Notes under the pieces: model-generated
What the model was told of the DNA's origin: nothing
Seen by the model: the letters and a program-made list of their open reading frames with translations, nothing else
Databases searched by the model: none
From: Aurantiochytrium sp. KH105
Lineage: Eukaryota; Sar; Bigyra; Thraustochytrida; Thraustochytriidae
Direction of reading: 5' to 3'
Length of the DNA stretch: 64,000 nt
NCBI GenBank assembly: GCA_003116975.1
Contig: BGKB01000067.1
Coordinates: 1 to 64,000, forward strand
Made by a program: the position numbers and the translations under genes
Shown here: in pieces, positions 18,768 to 27,852 of the stretch
How the letters are laid out: every line of letters begins with the position of its first letter
Position numbering within the stretch: the first letter of the stretch is position 1

Positions 18768-20305
18768 CTTTCTCGCTCGTGCTCCTCCTTCTCCGACGAC
18801 AAAGAAGAGGACACGGACGAGGACGAAGCAAAGACGGGAACGAAACGAGCGAAAACCGGAGAAGCGAGCGAGCGAGCGACACGACCGCCCGACTCACGCG
18901 TCACGAGCGGCACGAGGTCGCAGACGCTTTGCTTGCTCTTGTTCCTGCTGTAGTCGCCGTCAAAGAAAGAGTCAAAGAACGAAAGAAGGAGAGAATTGAA
19001 AGAAGGAAAGAAAAAGGCTGGCCGCAAGGAACGATCCCCGCGACTCCACGCGGTCTCCGCGAGCCCCAGCGACCTCCACGCAGCAGGCCCTTCCGCTCGC
19101 GCTCGCGCTCCTGCTCGACCGCGACCGACCGTCCGCGGCCGCAGGCACGCAGGGACGAGCGCAGACTGGCAAGGCAACTAACTTAGGGGCTGCACGAGCT
19201 CTCCCTCGCCCGCGCCTGCACGGGCCGCGCGCTCGCTCCCGCTCTCGTTCTCGCGCTCGCGCGCGCGCGCGCTCGCGCGCTCTTTCGCAGACGCTCGCTC
19301 GCGCTCGCGCGCGCCGGAAGGGGGCGCGGGGCGCGAGGGCAGCTGGCGCAGGCGGGCGTGCGCGGCGGGCGGGCGTGCGGCGGAGGTATCAGGTATGCTG
19401 CTTTTGCTTTTCTCTCCTTCACGCCTTCTTCTCCTTCTTTTTCTCCTTTTCCTCTTGTCCTCCTCCTTTCTCTCTCCTCTCTCTCGCCTTTTATTTTTTT
19501 GGTTAAAGCTGGCAGCGCTGGTTCGATGCGCGCGCCGCCGTAGCTGGAGCCTAGGAGGGCCTACCGCCCGTCCACTCCGCTTGGCGCGTGTGTGCGTGCA
19601 CGCGCTGCACCGCGGCCACCTCGACGCGCCTGCGCGCCTGCGCGCCTGCGCGCGAGCGGGCGGGCAGCGGGCGCGCGAGGAGCGGCGGCCGGCGGCGGCA
19701 GGCGGGAAGGTCCGAGCGGAGGAGGGAGCGGGGAGGGAGGGAGGGAGGGAGGGAGGGAGTGCGCGATTTGCGATACTGGACCAAGGTTGGTAAAAAGAAA
19801 TTTGAAAAGAAAGCCACGCGCTGGCCTGGGAGTCTACTGCGGGAGAATGCGGGGCGAGATGCGGTGACCTAGCGACGCGCGCAGACTGCTTCGGTGGGCA
19901 CTGCGACGCACGGCCGCGAAGTCCGGCAAATGCATGAAGTGTGGGGGACGGTATCTGTGCATTAACATGAGGAGTGTGCACCGAGAGCAATAAAAGGAAG
20001 GGTGTGGGAAAATATTTGTTGGTGGATAATGCAGTAGAGACGGAAGGAGGGTGTCTTGATTTAAAGAGGAACGAGTGCATGGGAAGGGACGCTCGCTACG
20101 AGTGCGCAAGATATCTTGCTCGACGAGCACAGCGGCGGCGGCGGCGGCGTCATCTCTGGCTTGCAGAGTGCAAAACCGTTCCCATCCTTGTGCACGGTAG
20201 CGCAGTACAGCGTAGTACCTGGCACAGCACACGGAGCAAATTTTCTAGAGGGATCCTTTCCTTCACCTCACCTCACCATGGCCTTGGCTGCGGCCGCAGC
20301 AAAGC
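18768..20305. other. Long GC-rich low-complexity region upstream of PP2A B55
   Basis: This stretch lies between the B55 start (-) and the 3' end of IFRD (-). It contains a (GCGA)n run, GCGC-rich alternating purine/pyrimidine sequence near 19240-19320, a pyrimidine tract at 19405-19495 and a (GGGA)n tract at 19722-19759. Long open frames occur on both strands but encode only Arg/Ala/Ser-rich shadow peptides. I see no gene. Confidence 0.55.
19722..19759. repeat. (GGGA)n tract with G-quadruplex potential
   Basis: At least eight runs of three or more G separated by single A (one by AGC) lie on the plus strand. This is enough for one or more G-quadruplexes. Confidence 0.85.
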
Positions 20306-21724
20306 CTACTCTGCGGTCAGCACATCGCCGCCGGATGCCTCGGCATGGAGAAAGTCAGATTTAATGGCCTCGCGGTGATCACGAGCCTTGTGGCGAGAAC
20401 GGTTTCGCTGCTTGTTGGCCGCAACACGCGCACACGAGCCGTAAAACGCGGCGCCGTCCGTGCCCACAAGATGACCATCCGCGGCAAAATACGACTCGTC
20501 GAGATGCTTGCCACGTAAATTCAAAAGACTTTGAACACCAGCATTGACCTTGGTGTGCGCCTCGAGACCCTCGCCCAAGACATCGCGCAAGTACCCAGCG
20601 CGCTTCAGCTCGCTCCAGCCCTCAAGCTGCACACTCACCTTGTCGAGTGAAAGCTTGAGCTCGGGATCGACGCCATCCCGAACAGATCCAAGAATGTCGC
20701 GAAAGCGAGCGCGCTGCTCGCGAAGACTGCGCTTCGTGACATTCTTTTCGTTCTGGTGGGCAAGATCCTCGAGCGTGGCTACGAGCTCGGCATCGGGATC
20801 GCCATTTTCGATTGTGGAGGACGTAACGAATTGCGACGCGTCCTCTACCTCGAGGCCTTGCTCCACCACTTTGGACTCTGCCTCTGTGCTACTAGCGTTC
20901 GGCGTCGAGGCCTTCTCCTTGTCTTCCTCGCTCTCTTCCTCGTCCTCGTCGTCTTCCGCGTCATCCGCGTCGCGGTCCATGGCAATGAGCATGGCAAGAT
21001 TTTCGCCTGCATCGGCTCGAACGTCAGGGCATTCGTGCGCAAGCAGTGGAGCGAAAATGGCGCGGAGTGCAGGCGTGCGCGCGCGAAGCTCGGCGCCGTC
21101 AGCAAGGGACGCGAGAAATCCCCACGCTTGCAAGGCGGCTACCTTTGGCTCATCCGCCACGTAGTCTGCAATGAGAGCCTCGGCCTGCTCCATCGTGGCC
21201 CAAAAGGGGCCGTCGTCTTCGCTGCACAACGCCGCGAGCATGGCCAGGGCCCGAATGGCCGCGCCAGTGCGCACAGCCGTCTTGCCGTCCTTTCCGACGG
21301 CGGCGCGCAAGGGGTCATACGTCTCGACAAAGAGCGCCCGCTTACCCTCCCTGCCCAGCACGAGCGCCAGGACCTCGACGAGCCTGCAGCACGCCGTGAA
21401 CTCCGCCTCGGACGCCTTGTTTCGGAGCAAACTAGGGACGGCGCGGAGCAGCGTGTCGAGCGTCCCCTCGAGGCCCGCGGCGTCCTTGCCCTCTCCCGCC
21501 CCTGCGGGCGAGGCCGGCTGTCGTCGGAGGTGGTCTGCCAGCATGCCGAGGCCGTGCAGACGCGTCGCCTTGCCCTTCTCCGAGAGCTCGTCCACCCACA
21601 CGCGCACGTTGTCCTGCGCGCTGGCGGCGCCCGCGTCCGCGTCCGCGTCCCCGGCCTCATGCGCGCCATGCTGCTCCTGGTCGCTGCCATGGCGCCCGCG
21701 CCGCCGCTGGTCTCCGCGCGCCAT
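20306..21724 (-). CDS. Interferon-related developmental regulator (IFRD) family protein
   Basis: ATG at 21722-21724, 472 residues. After a disordered, His/Asp-rich N-terminus, residues about 38-250 are ARM-like helical repeats of the IFRD domain (for example WVDELSEKGKATRLHGL and ARTPALRAIFAPLLAHECP). An acidic Glu/Asp insert follows at about 255-275. The conserved IFRD C-terminal block comes next (KRSLREQRARFRDIL, VSVQLEGWSELKRAGYLRDV and NAGVQSLLNLRGKHL). Animal IFRD1 is a transcriptional co-regulator, and IFRD-family proteins are also reported on ribosomes; the role in protists is unknown. Length is close to the family norm of about 450. It is divergently arranged with the MMPL transporter, 1 kb away. 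Confidence 0.87.
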   Translation of the reverse strand: MARGDQRRRGRHGSDQEQHGAHEAGDADADAGAASAQDNVRVWVDELSEKGKATRLHGLGMLADHLRRQPASPAGAGEGKDAAGLEGTLDTLLRAVPSLLRNKASEAEFTACCRLVEVLALVLGREGKRALFVETYDPLRAAVGKDGKTAVRTGAAIRALAMLAALCSEDDGPFWATMEQAEALIADYVADEPKVAALQAWGFLASLADGAELRARTPALRAIFAPLLAHECPDVRADAGENLAMLIAMDRDADDAEDDEDEEESEEDKEKASTPNASSTEAESKVVEQGLEVEDASQFVTSSTIENGDPDAELVATLEDLAHQNEKNVTKRSLREQRARFRDILGSVRDGVDPELKLSLDKVSVQLEGWSELKRAGYLRDVLGEGLEAHTKVNAGVQSLLNLRGKHLDESYFAADGHLVGTDGAAFYGSCARVAANKQRNRSRHKARDHREAIKSDFLHAEASGGDVLTAE

Positions 21725-22741
21725 TCTCCGCCGCGCGCGCCTGCGCCTGCGCCCGCGCCCGCTCCCGCCCCGCCCTCGCGCCTGCTCTCGCGCGCGGCCC
21801 CGCGTACGTCGCGCGTCGTCTCCGGCCTCGCCGCGATGGGTTTGGATTTCGCTTTTGCGCTCCTGCGCTTTTGCGCTTTTGCGGATTTGCGGATCCGTCC
21901 CTCGAGAAGACCCGCGGGGACACTGGTGCCCTGTCCCACGGTGCTGGTCCCGGCGTAACGGGTCTTATTTGCCACGTAGGTATAGCTACCGTAGGATAGC
22001 GGATAGTGCTCGCAGGGCCTGGGCCCAGCCGACTGAGTGAGTGAGTGACTGACTGGCTTGAGGAGTGATGCATCCGTGCGGAGGGTGGCGCGGCAGCTCG
22101 CTCGGGTGGAACGCGGCCAGCGAGAAGAAAAGGGCGGGGACGGGGAAGGTGGAAATGGAGGGTGCGAAGGGTTTGTGTGATTGACAGTGAGAAGAGGAAA
22201 AGTCTTGGGGTGGCGCGGGGATGGGAAGATGTCTTCCAACGGGGTGCTCAGAAAAGATAAGATTGGAGGTCATCAGATCATAGCTGGGGAAAGAGTCGCT
22301 CTTTCCAGGCCATACACGCCTTTGTCGATGGAGAGTACGGTTGGCGTTCTTCTCTTCTGCACATCAAAGACATTTTGCCTCGCCAAACCCGTGTTGCAAG
22401 CGAAGACCATTCTACTTAGGACGTCTTCACATAACTTCGAGCTTGATTCGTGCCTTCATGGCGAGCGCCGTCTCATCATCACCTCAATGACTTGCAATCA
22501 CTCACGCAATCACACTCGCAATCATTCGAAAGAAGAAGAGGAAGAAGGAAATGTTGTGCTTAAAAACTAAGATCCGACCCACCACGCGTCGGCGGTAGGC
22601 CCAGGCAATCGACCAACTTGGGGCCACTGTCGCAAGTCTTGCGGGCAGGAAAGCGGAACGACCTCGCGGAGCGGGGCACGAGGGCACGGTGCGCACCTGC
22701 CCACCCGCCCGCCCACTCGCCCGTTCGCTGAAAGGATCGCC
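21725..22741. promoter_or_regulatory. Divergent promoter region, IFRD (-) and MMPL transporter (+)
   Basis: The IFRD-proximal half is very GC-rich with CGCCTGCGCC repeats; the MMPL-proximal half (22230-22560) is near 50 percent GC with CAATCACTC-type repeats at about 22494-22525. A short open frame there (22181-22570) lacks support and is more likely leader. Confidence 0.45.
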
Positions 22742-25462
22742 ATGGAGACACCGCTGCTTGAAGCGGAGCCGCCCTTGGGGCTTCCCGACGATACCGTCGG
22801 CGAGCGTGAGCGGCGCAGACTGCGCCTTCTCAACGCATCGGAGCTCTTTGAGCGCTTCTTGCTCGGGACAAAGCGGTGGAAAAGAAGTCTGGTCGCGCTC
22901 TGGATCCTCAGCGCAATCCTCGGCGCGTTGGCGGTCCCGACTTTCGTGGCCCTCGGCACGGACAACTTACAGCCGCCTGCTTCCTCGCGGGCGGCGCAAG
23001 CCCAGGCGACCTTTGAAAGCAGGTTCCAGCATGCTGCGCAACAGATCCCTCTTATTGTACTCGTCGAGTGCAGGCCAAATTCGCCATGTCGCGATGTGCG
23101 CGCGCAAGAGTTAAGCACATTCTTCCAAAGCCTCAAAGCTGATATTTTGGCCTACAACGAAACGAACAATAACGTTGTCGATATTGTAGGATGGTACGGC
23201 CTGAACGGCACTCTACTGGATGGTCTCAAGTCGAGCTTTGTATCCGCGAGCGGCAAAGCATCATTTATCAATCTCATGGTGCGCACGTCCAATGAGACGC
23301 GCGCCCGCCAACACTTTGTCGACTTTGTCGATGCCAAGGTAGACCTTCACCATCCCAACCCTGACTTGTACAGAATCGGGGTCACTGGTTTTGATGCGCT
23401 CAACAACGAAAACGTTAACGCCTCCTCGAAACAAATTGCACGCGTCGACATGGTCACCATTCCTTTAGCTCTTCTCGTGCTCTGGTACATGGTCGGCTCT
23501 TGGCGCCTCTTGCTCTTGGCCATCGCGAACATGACTGTCAGCATTCTCGCCGGAATGGCTCTCATTGTATTCATCGTCAAAGGCCTCGGGGCCCCACAAC
23601 CAGAACCGACGACAACCCAGCTCGTGGAAGTCATCACCTTGGCCCTCAGCGTCGACTACAACCTCTTTCTCCTCGGACGCTTCAAGACGGAGATTCAACA
23701 GGGCACCTCGGTTCCCATGGCCGTATATGTGTCCATGCACCGCGCAGGCCACGTGGTGTTCATGTCTGGCGTCACAATCTTTCTCGTCATGCTCGGCTTT
23801 GTCATCATCCCAACTCCTACGATTCGCATGGATGGCATTGCTCTTTCGACAGGAATTGCGTGCTGCATTGCTGTCAATCTTACAATGACACCTGCCATGC
23901 TCTACATGTTTCCAGCATTCTTTAGTCGCTTTGGTATCGACTGTCGTCCTGGGAAGAATATTGCGCCTGACGATGCAGCACATGAGCATTACGTAAATAT
24001 GGGCGTCGGTGAGGCACCTCCTATTCGAGGACATGAGAACACGGCAGGCACGATGCTCGCTACCGCCTCACCGCGACGCTCCATTCCTAACTCGCCGCGC
24101 ACGCCCACCTCTCAGGCGGATCGAGAGCGCCAAGCACGTGCTCTTGAAGGCGTGCATCCAATGTACCGCGGTCTGCGGTTCAAGATTACGCGCTTTGTCG
24201 TCCAGTGGCCATATAATCTGATTGTTATGCTGGCCTTGTACGCTCTCGTTGTGCCGCTGGCGGTCCAGATTTTGCGTATCGACCTCAACCAGAGTATTTT
24301 GCATTTGCTCCCACGTGAATCGTCATCTACGTCTCGGCTGCGACGCATGTACGAAGACTTTCCCGGTGGGACCTTTGCGCCTTACTACGTGCTCATGACG
24401 GTTCCGAAGGGCGAATCAGTCCTTCGCGACGACACGTTTCGTCTTGCACAGACGCTGGGACGTCGTATCGTCAGCGAAACGGCCTGCGAGGCTAGTGGAG
24501 TGAACTCGCCGGCGCTCGTCGGCAACATGGCCATCTCGCCATTCGAGGCCAAAGGCTTGTTAGCTTTGGCCACTTCACCCGTGTGCAATGTGGCATGGGT
24601 CGAGCGTCATTTTGAATGGTCTTGCCACCACGCGGCGGAGTATGCGTATCTGTGGTCAGCCGCGGTGAATCCTGACCGAGACGCAATGCTCATCGATATT
24701 GTTGTGCCGTTCTTTCCTTTCGATTCCAGGAGCAAGACCTTTATCGCCAAAATGAATACCATTTTGGACGAGGAGTTGCACCGCGGGGCCCCAAGCGGCG
24801 TCGCGCTGGCACTCAATGGCTTTGAGGTCATTCCGAATGCTATCGAGTCAGAAGTTCTCGCCATTTATCCGGTTCTCGTGTCAATCACTTTAATTGCAGT
24901 GTTTGCAGCCCTTGGGTTCATGTTGCACAGCTACTTTGTGCCACTTCGCCTCGTGCTCACGCTATTCCTGCCCCTCGCTTCTGTCTTTGGCTTGGCTGTG
25001 CTCGTGTACCAGGACGGTATTCTCGATTGGACGGGTCTTTCCTCGCTCTCAGCGCAAGATGGTTTTTTCTGGTCCATTCCAATCATGATTGTCACGATGA
25101 TCTCTGGACTCGCGCTTGACTACGATGTCCTGCTCATTAGTGCTATCATTGAACATCGGGCTGCAGGGTACGACATTCAGGCTGCTATTGTCAAGGCCAC
25201 GTGTGAGACAGGAGCGACCATCACGGCGGCGGGAATCATCATGTTTTGCGCCTTTGGCGGTCTCTTGCTAAGCGATCAAAGTGTGACAAACCAGGCTGGC
25301 TTTCTCCTGTCGACCAGTATCCTCGTCGATACCTTTGTGGTTAACACGATTCTGGTCCCAGCCTTGATCTCAGTCGGTGACAAGTTCGCCTGGCGGCCTA
25401 TGCGTATGCCCTTTGACAGTTTGGTGTCCTTGCGTGCAAATGAATTCCCGCAAGCCAGCTAA
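22742..25462 (+). CDS. MMPL/RND-superfamily membrane transporter
   Basis: ATG at 22742, 906 residues. The chain has the duplicated RND layout: TM1 near residues 47-70, an extracytoplasmic domain with N-glycosylation sites to about 225, then a five-helix bundle. A cytoplasmic Pro/Arg-rich linker (about 410-470) and the second copy follow. Both halves carry an Asp-Tyr pair in the helix equivalent to TM4/TM10: SVDYNLFLL (codons 23654-23659) and ALDYDVLLI (25118-25123). Such pairs form the proton relay in MmpL3, so proton-driven export of a hydrophobic substrate is the best guess. There is no clear five-helix sterol-sensing signature, so Patched/NPC1 is less likely. MMPL proteins are mainly bacterial but also occur in protists. 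The substrate is probably a lipid (inference). Confidence 0.85.
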   Translation: METPLLEAEPPLGLPDDTVGERERRRLRLLNASELFERFLLGTKRWKRSLVALWILSAILGALAVPTFVALGTDNLQPPASSRAAQAQATFESRFQHAAQQIPLIVLVECRPNSPCRDVRAQELSTFFQSLKADILAYNETNNNVVDIVGWYGLNGTLLDGLKSSFVSASGKASFINLMVRTSNETRARQHFVDFVDAKVDLHHPNPDLYRIGVTGFDALNNENVNASSKQIARVDMVTIPLALLVLWYMVGSWRLLLLAIANMTVSILAGMALIVFIVKGLGAPQPEPTTTQLVEVITLALSVDYNLFLLGRFKTEIQQGTSVPMAVYVSMHRAGHVVFMSGVTIFLVMLGFVIIPTPTIRMDGIALSTGIACCIAVNLTMTPAMLYMFPAFFSRFGIDCRPGKNIAPDDAAHEHYVNMGVGEAPPIRGHENTAGTMLATASPRRSIPNSPRTPTSQADRERQARALEGVHPMYRGLRFKITRFVVQWPYNLIVMLALYALVVPLAVQILRIDLNQSILHLLPRESSSTSRLRRMYEDFPGGTFAPYYVLMTVPKGESVLRDDTFRLAQTLGRRIVSETACEASGVNSPALVGNMAISPFEAKGLLALATSPVCNVAWVERHFEWSCHHAAEYAYLWSAAVNPDRDAMLIDIVVPFFPFDSRSKTFIAKMNTILDEELHRGAPSGVALALNGFEVIPNAIESEVLAIYPVLVSITLIAVFAALGFMLHSYFVPLRLVLTLFLPLASVFGLAVLVYQDGILDWTGLSSLSAQDGFFWSIPIMIVTMISGLALDYDVLLISAIIEHRAAGYDIQAAIVKATCETGATITAAGIIMFCAFGGLLLSDQSVTNQAGFLLSTSILVDTFVVNTILVPALISVGDKFAWRPMRMPFDSLVSLRANEFPQAS

Positions 25463-25935
25463 TGAGCTCCTTTATCTAGATTCTGCCCGCCTTGTAAAGC
25501 GAATAGCAATGTGCAACCTACATTTTTGTAAACTGAGCAGCCTACTTCAGAACAAATTTCCTTTTTGGCGCTCGCCACTGTCTTGCGACTCATGAGACGT
25601 CTTTTGCATGAAACTTTTGCGGAATGCTCCAGTCAAAAAAACTGAAGCGCAGTTTGTACGACAGTACTTTGCAACTGAGCTTCATCGTCCATTATTTGCA
25701 AACAGAAGTTGGGTCATAACTCAAGAAAGACAAGGACACGTGCTAGGCTTGCTCTGGTCAGAAGCCAATGCAAGCATTGCAGTCTGCAATTCATTTTATA
25801 TCAATCGTTTTTCGGTGGGAAAAAGGAGGAAATGCGGAATCTCTTATTAAAGGCATTGTTCACTGCGCACAGAGACGCAAAAGACGACCATGGCTAAGAT
25901 CTCACGTGGCTCTGTGCTATCTCAAAAGAAATCCT
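25463..25935. other. Convergent 3' region
   Basis: AT-rich 3' flanks of the MMPL gene (+) and the macro-domain gene (-). Short open frames here have no supporting features. Confidence 0.4.
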
Positions 25936-26988
25936 TCACTTGGCAGGCGCAAGGCGCTCGAGCGCAGCACGAATGGCCTTGCATTCCTCGTGTGTCCCTC
26001 CCGCGAGAACAAGCTTTTGCATGCCCCAGAGGTCCAACTCAGAGTCTTCTTGGGCAGCGCGCGCTAGCACGGCCGCCATGGCCGCTGCCGAGGCCTCGAT
26101 CATATCTGTCCCGCCTTGGACAATATCCCCAAGCAAGGGGAGGACCATGGAGTGTATGTGAGTGTCTGTCTTTGCCTTCGCCAAGGCCGCCTCGTAATAG
26201 GCCCGCAACGCGCTCTCGTCCGGGCTCATGTCCTCGTTGCATGCCACGTGAATAATGTACTTGCTAGGAAGCTCGAAGGCGGGCGTGATGAGCACGCCAC
26301 CGTCCTCGAGTGCTGAGATCTTGCGCTGGGCAAGATGCGTTTCGCAGGCCACAGCCAATCGGATACCTGCGCGCAGAAATGCGTGCTCCCAAACACTTCC
26401 CTTGAACGAGTGCACGAGGTTCGGCGGGCACGCGCGTACAATGCTATCAGCGACGAGCGAGGTCGGGACACCCTCCCATATATACAAGCGCTTGCACAGA
26501 TCCTCGCCAAAGAGACGCAGCATAGGCTCTCGCTGACGAAGATTAGCCGTGGCGCCGGATTGGGCCGTCGACTCCGCCAAGCGTAGCTTTTGGTCTATTT
26601 CATCTTGCACGCTGTTGAGGCTCTCGAGGGACTCGCGTGGCAACGAGCTCGTTGGGCTCTGCACAGATCTCGACCGTCGTCTTCCGCGCGGCATTCCCTC
26701 GTACATGCTGTCGACATCTTCGTCGTCATGCGCTAGAGATCCCTGCGCTGCGACGCGTATGCTCTCCTCGAGCTCGGCGGGGCTCGGCGGCGGCTCCCGG
26801 AGCGGCGCCTCGTCGAGCCACTCCACGGCGTCCTCGAAGGTCCCGTCCACGTGCCAGATGCGGCCGTCCTCCAGGATCTGTCCGGACTTTACGAGCCCCG
26901 TCGTGGGGCACTTGTACGTCACCTGGCCGAGCTTGCTGTTCACGCCCGCGCTGCCCGCTCCCGCCGCCGCCGCCGCCGCGGCCATCAT
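25936..26988 (-). CDS. Divergent macro-domain protein
   Basis: The first ATG in frame (26986-26988) gives 350 residues; a second ATG follows immediately. After a poly-Ala/Gly start comes a small domain with YKCPTTGLVKSGQILEDGRI. A Ser/Arg-rich linker (about 85-130) follows, then a C-terminal half that reads as a macro domain: GGVLITPAFELPSKYIIHVA (the family's GxAxxTxGYxLPxxxVIHxV block), a helix ALRAYYEAALAKAKTD, then SMVLPLLGDIVQGG (the family's SIAFPALGTGxxG), and a closing helix and strand. Macro domains bind or hydrolyse ADP-ribose. The glycine loop is changed (LPLLGDIVQGG) and there is no clear N-terminal Asp-Ile adenine contact, so binding activity is uncertain. The N-terminal Gly/Tyr-containing module is unrecognised. 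Confidence 0.65.
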   Translation of the reverse strand: MMAAAAAAAGAGSAGVNSKLGQVTYKCPTTGLVKSGQILEDGRIWHVDGTFEDAVEWLDEAPLREPPPSPAELEESIRVAAQGSLAHDDEDVDSMYEGMPRGRRRSRSVQSPTSSLPRESLESLNSVQDEIDQKLRLAESTAQSGATANLRQREPMLRLFGEDLCKRLYIWEGVPTSLVADSIVRACPPNLVHSFKGSVWEHAFLRAGIRLAVACETHLAQRKISALEDGGVLITPAFELPSKYIIHVACNEDMSPDESALRAYYEAALAKAKTDTHIHSMVLPLLGDIVQGGTDMIEASAAAMAAVLARAAQEDSELDLWGMQKLVLAGGTHEECKAIRAALERLAPAK

Positions 26989-27035
26989 CCCCGATGACGG
27001 CGCACGTGCCTTCACCTCACGCTCCGGCCGGGTGT

Positions 27036-27086
27036 CTTTGCTTTGCTTCGCTTTGCTTTGCGTTGCTTTGCATTCCTTTGCTTTGC
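27036..27086. repeat. CTTTG-type microsatellite in the macro-gene leader
   Basis: Imperfect tandem CTTTG units. In the sense of the macro-domain gene it reads (GCAAA)n, about 50-100 nt before the ATG. Confidence 0.8.
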
Positions 27087-27178
27087 TCTTCTTCTTCGCT
27101 TCGCGCTTCCGTGTGCAAGTTGTTCGCCGATGACGTGCAAGTTGTTCGCCGCCGATGATCTTGTTCGCCGCTGCCGTC

Positions 27179-27275
27179 GATGTTGTTCGAAAACATTGAG
27201 ACGTGACGATGTTGTTCGAAAACAGTTATACGTGACGATGTTGTTCGAAAACAATTATACGTGACGATGTTGTCC
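27179..27275. repeat. 29-bp tandem repeat, about 3.3 copies
   Basis: GATGTTGTTCGAAAAC starts at 27179, 27208 and 27237, and a partial fourth unit starts at 27266, all at a 29-bp period. The intervening part reads A(G/A)TTATACGTGAC with small changes. Shorter GTTGTTCGCC-like units precede it from 27118. Confidence 0.9.
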
Positions 27276-27439
27276 AGAGTTGAGAAAGTCCTGGTTGATT
27301 GACGACCTTCAAAGTCCCACGCCGCAAAAAGTAGTGTAGGCCGCTTAAAAACCAGTATAAACGTGCACTTGAGTGGGATTACGACATGGAGTACTTGTAG
27401 GTACTACCTAGAAGGCCGAGAATTGCTTTGCTCCATGAA

Positions 27440-27637
27440 ATGAATTCGAAAGGACCTGACATGGCAGCAAAGACAACTAGCGAGGGTAGTTTACAAGATC
27501 AGTTGAAGGCCTATACGGAAATTGTAGAGGATTCGGACAACTCAACTCGGAAACAATATCGTTGTGATTTCCAGAGGTATACAATTGCTAAGAATGTGCT
27601 TTCGCAAAGCATCAGAATTTCATCTCGACGAACATAA
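27440..27637 (+). CDS. Orphan AT-rich reading frame, 65 codons
   Basis: ATG to stop of 65 residues in an AT-rich island whose base composition is unlike that of neighbouring genes. The peptide is hydrophilic and protein-like (GSLQDQLKAYTEIVEDSDNS, then TRKQYRCDFQRYTIAKNV). The second part vaguely recalls the core-binding domain of tyrosine recombinases, but it is too short to claim. It could be an exon, a decayed mobile-element fragment or chance. Confidence 0.25.
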   Translation: MNSKGPDMAAKTTSEGSLQDQLKAYTEIVEDSDNSTRKQYRCDFQRYTIAKNVLSQSIRISSRRT

Positions 27638-27852
27638 CGAGCGCAAGTGCGTATCACTTAGGTTTTGCCAAATCCACAAAGTGAAAATAAAATAAATAAA
27701 GTAGAGAATGCTAAACACAAGTGGAGAATAAGCAGCGTGAAAACGGGCGCCGGCCGCCGCCGCCGCCAGTGTAGCAAAACAGAATCAGAACACGCGCGCG
27801 AGAGAGATTGCGAGGAAATCCGGAGAGCATCTGCCGAATATTCTGAGGCAAG

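Larger units (their letters stand above)
26989..27852. promoter_or_regulatory. Divergent region, macro gene (-) and ZW10 (+), with tandem repeats and an AT-rich island
   Basis: It contains a CTTTG-type repeat (27036-27086), a 29-bp tandem repeat (27179-27275) and an AT-rich stretch (27280-27720). A 65-codon orphan reading frame lies inside the AT-rich part. Confidence 0.55.

Noticed and set aside
19178-20080. 300-residue minus-strand frame in the B55 upstream region
   Set aside because: Arg/Ser/Ala low-complexity translation of microsatellites; no conserved segment.
20756-21958. 400-residue plus-strand open frame opposite IFRD
   Set aside because: Antisense of a conserved IFRD gene; Arg/Ala-rich with no motif.
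22181-22570. 129-residue frame before the MMPL gene
   Set aside because: It starts without ATG, shows no domain and ends just before the MMPL leader; more likely untranslated leader.
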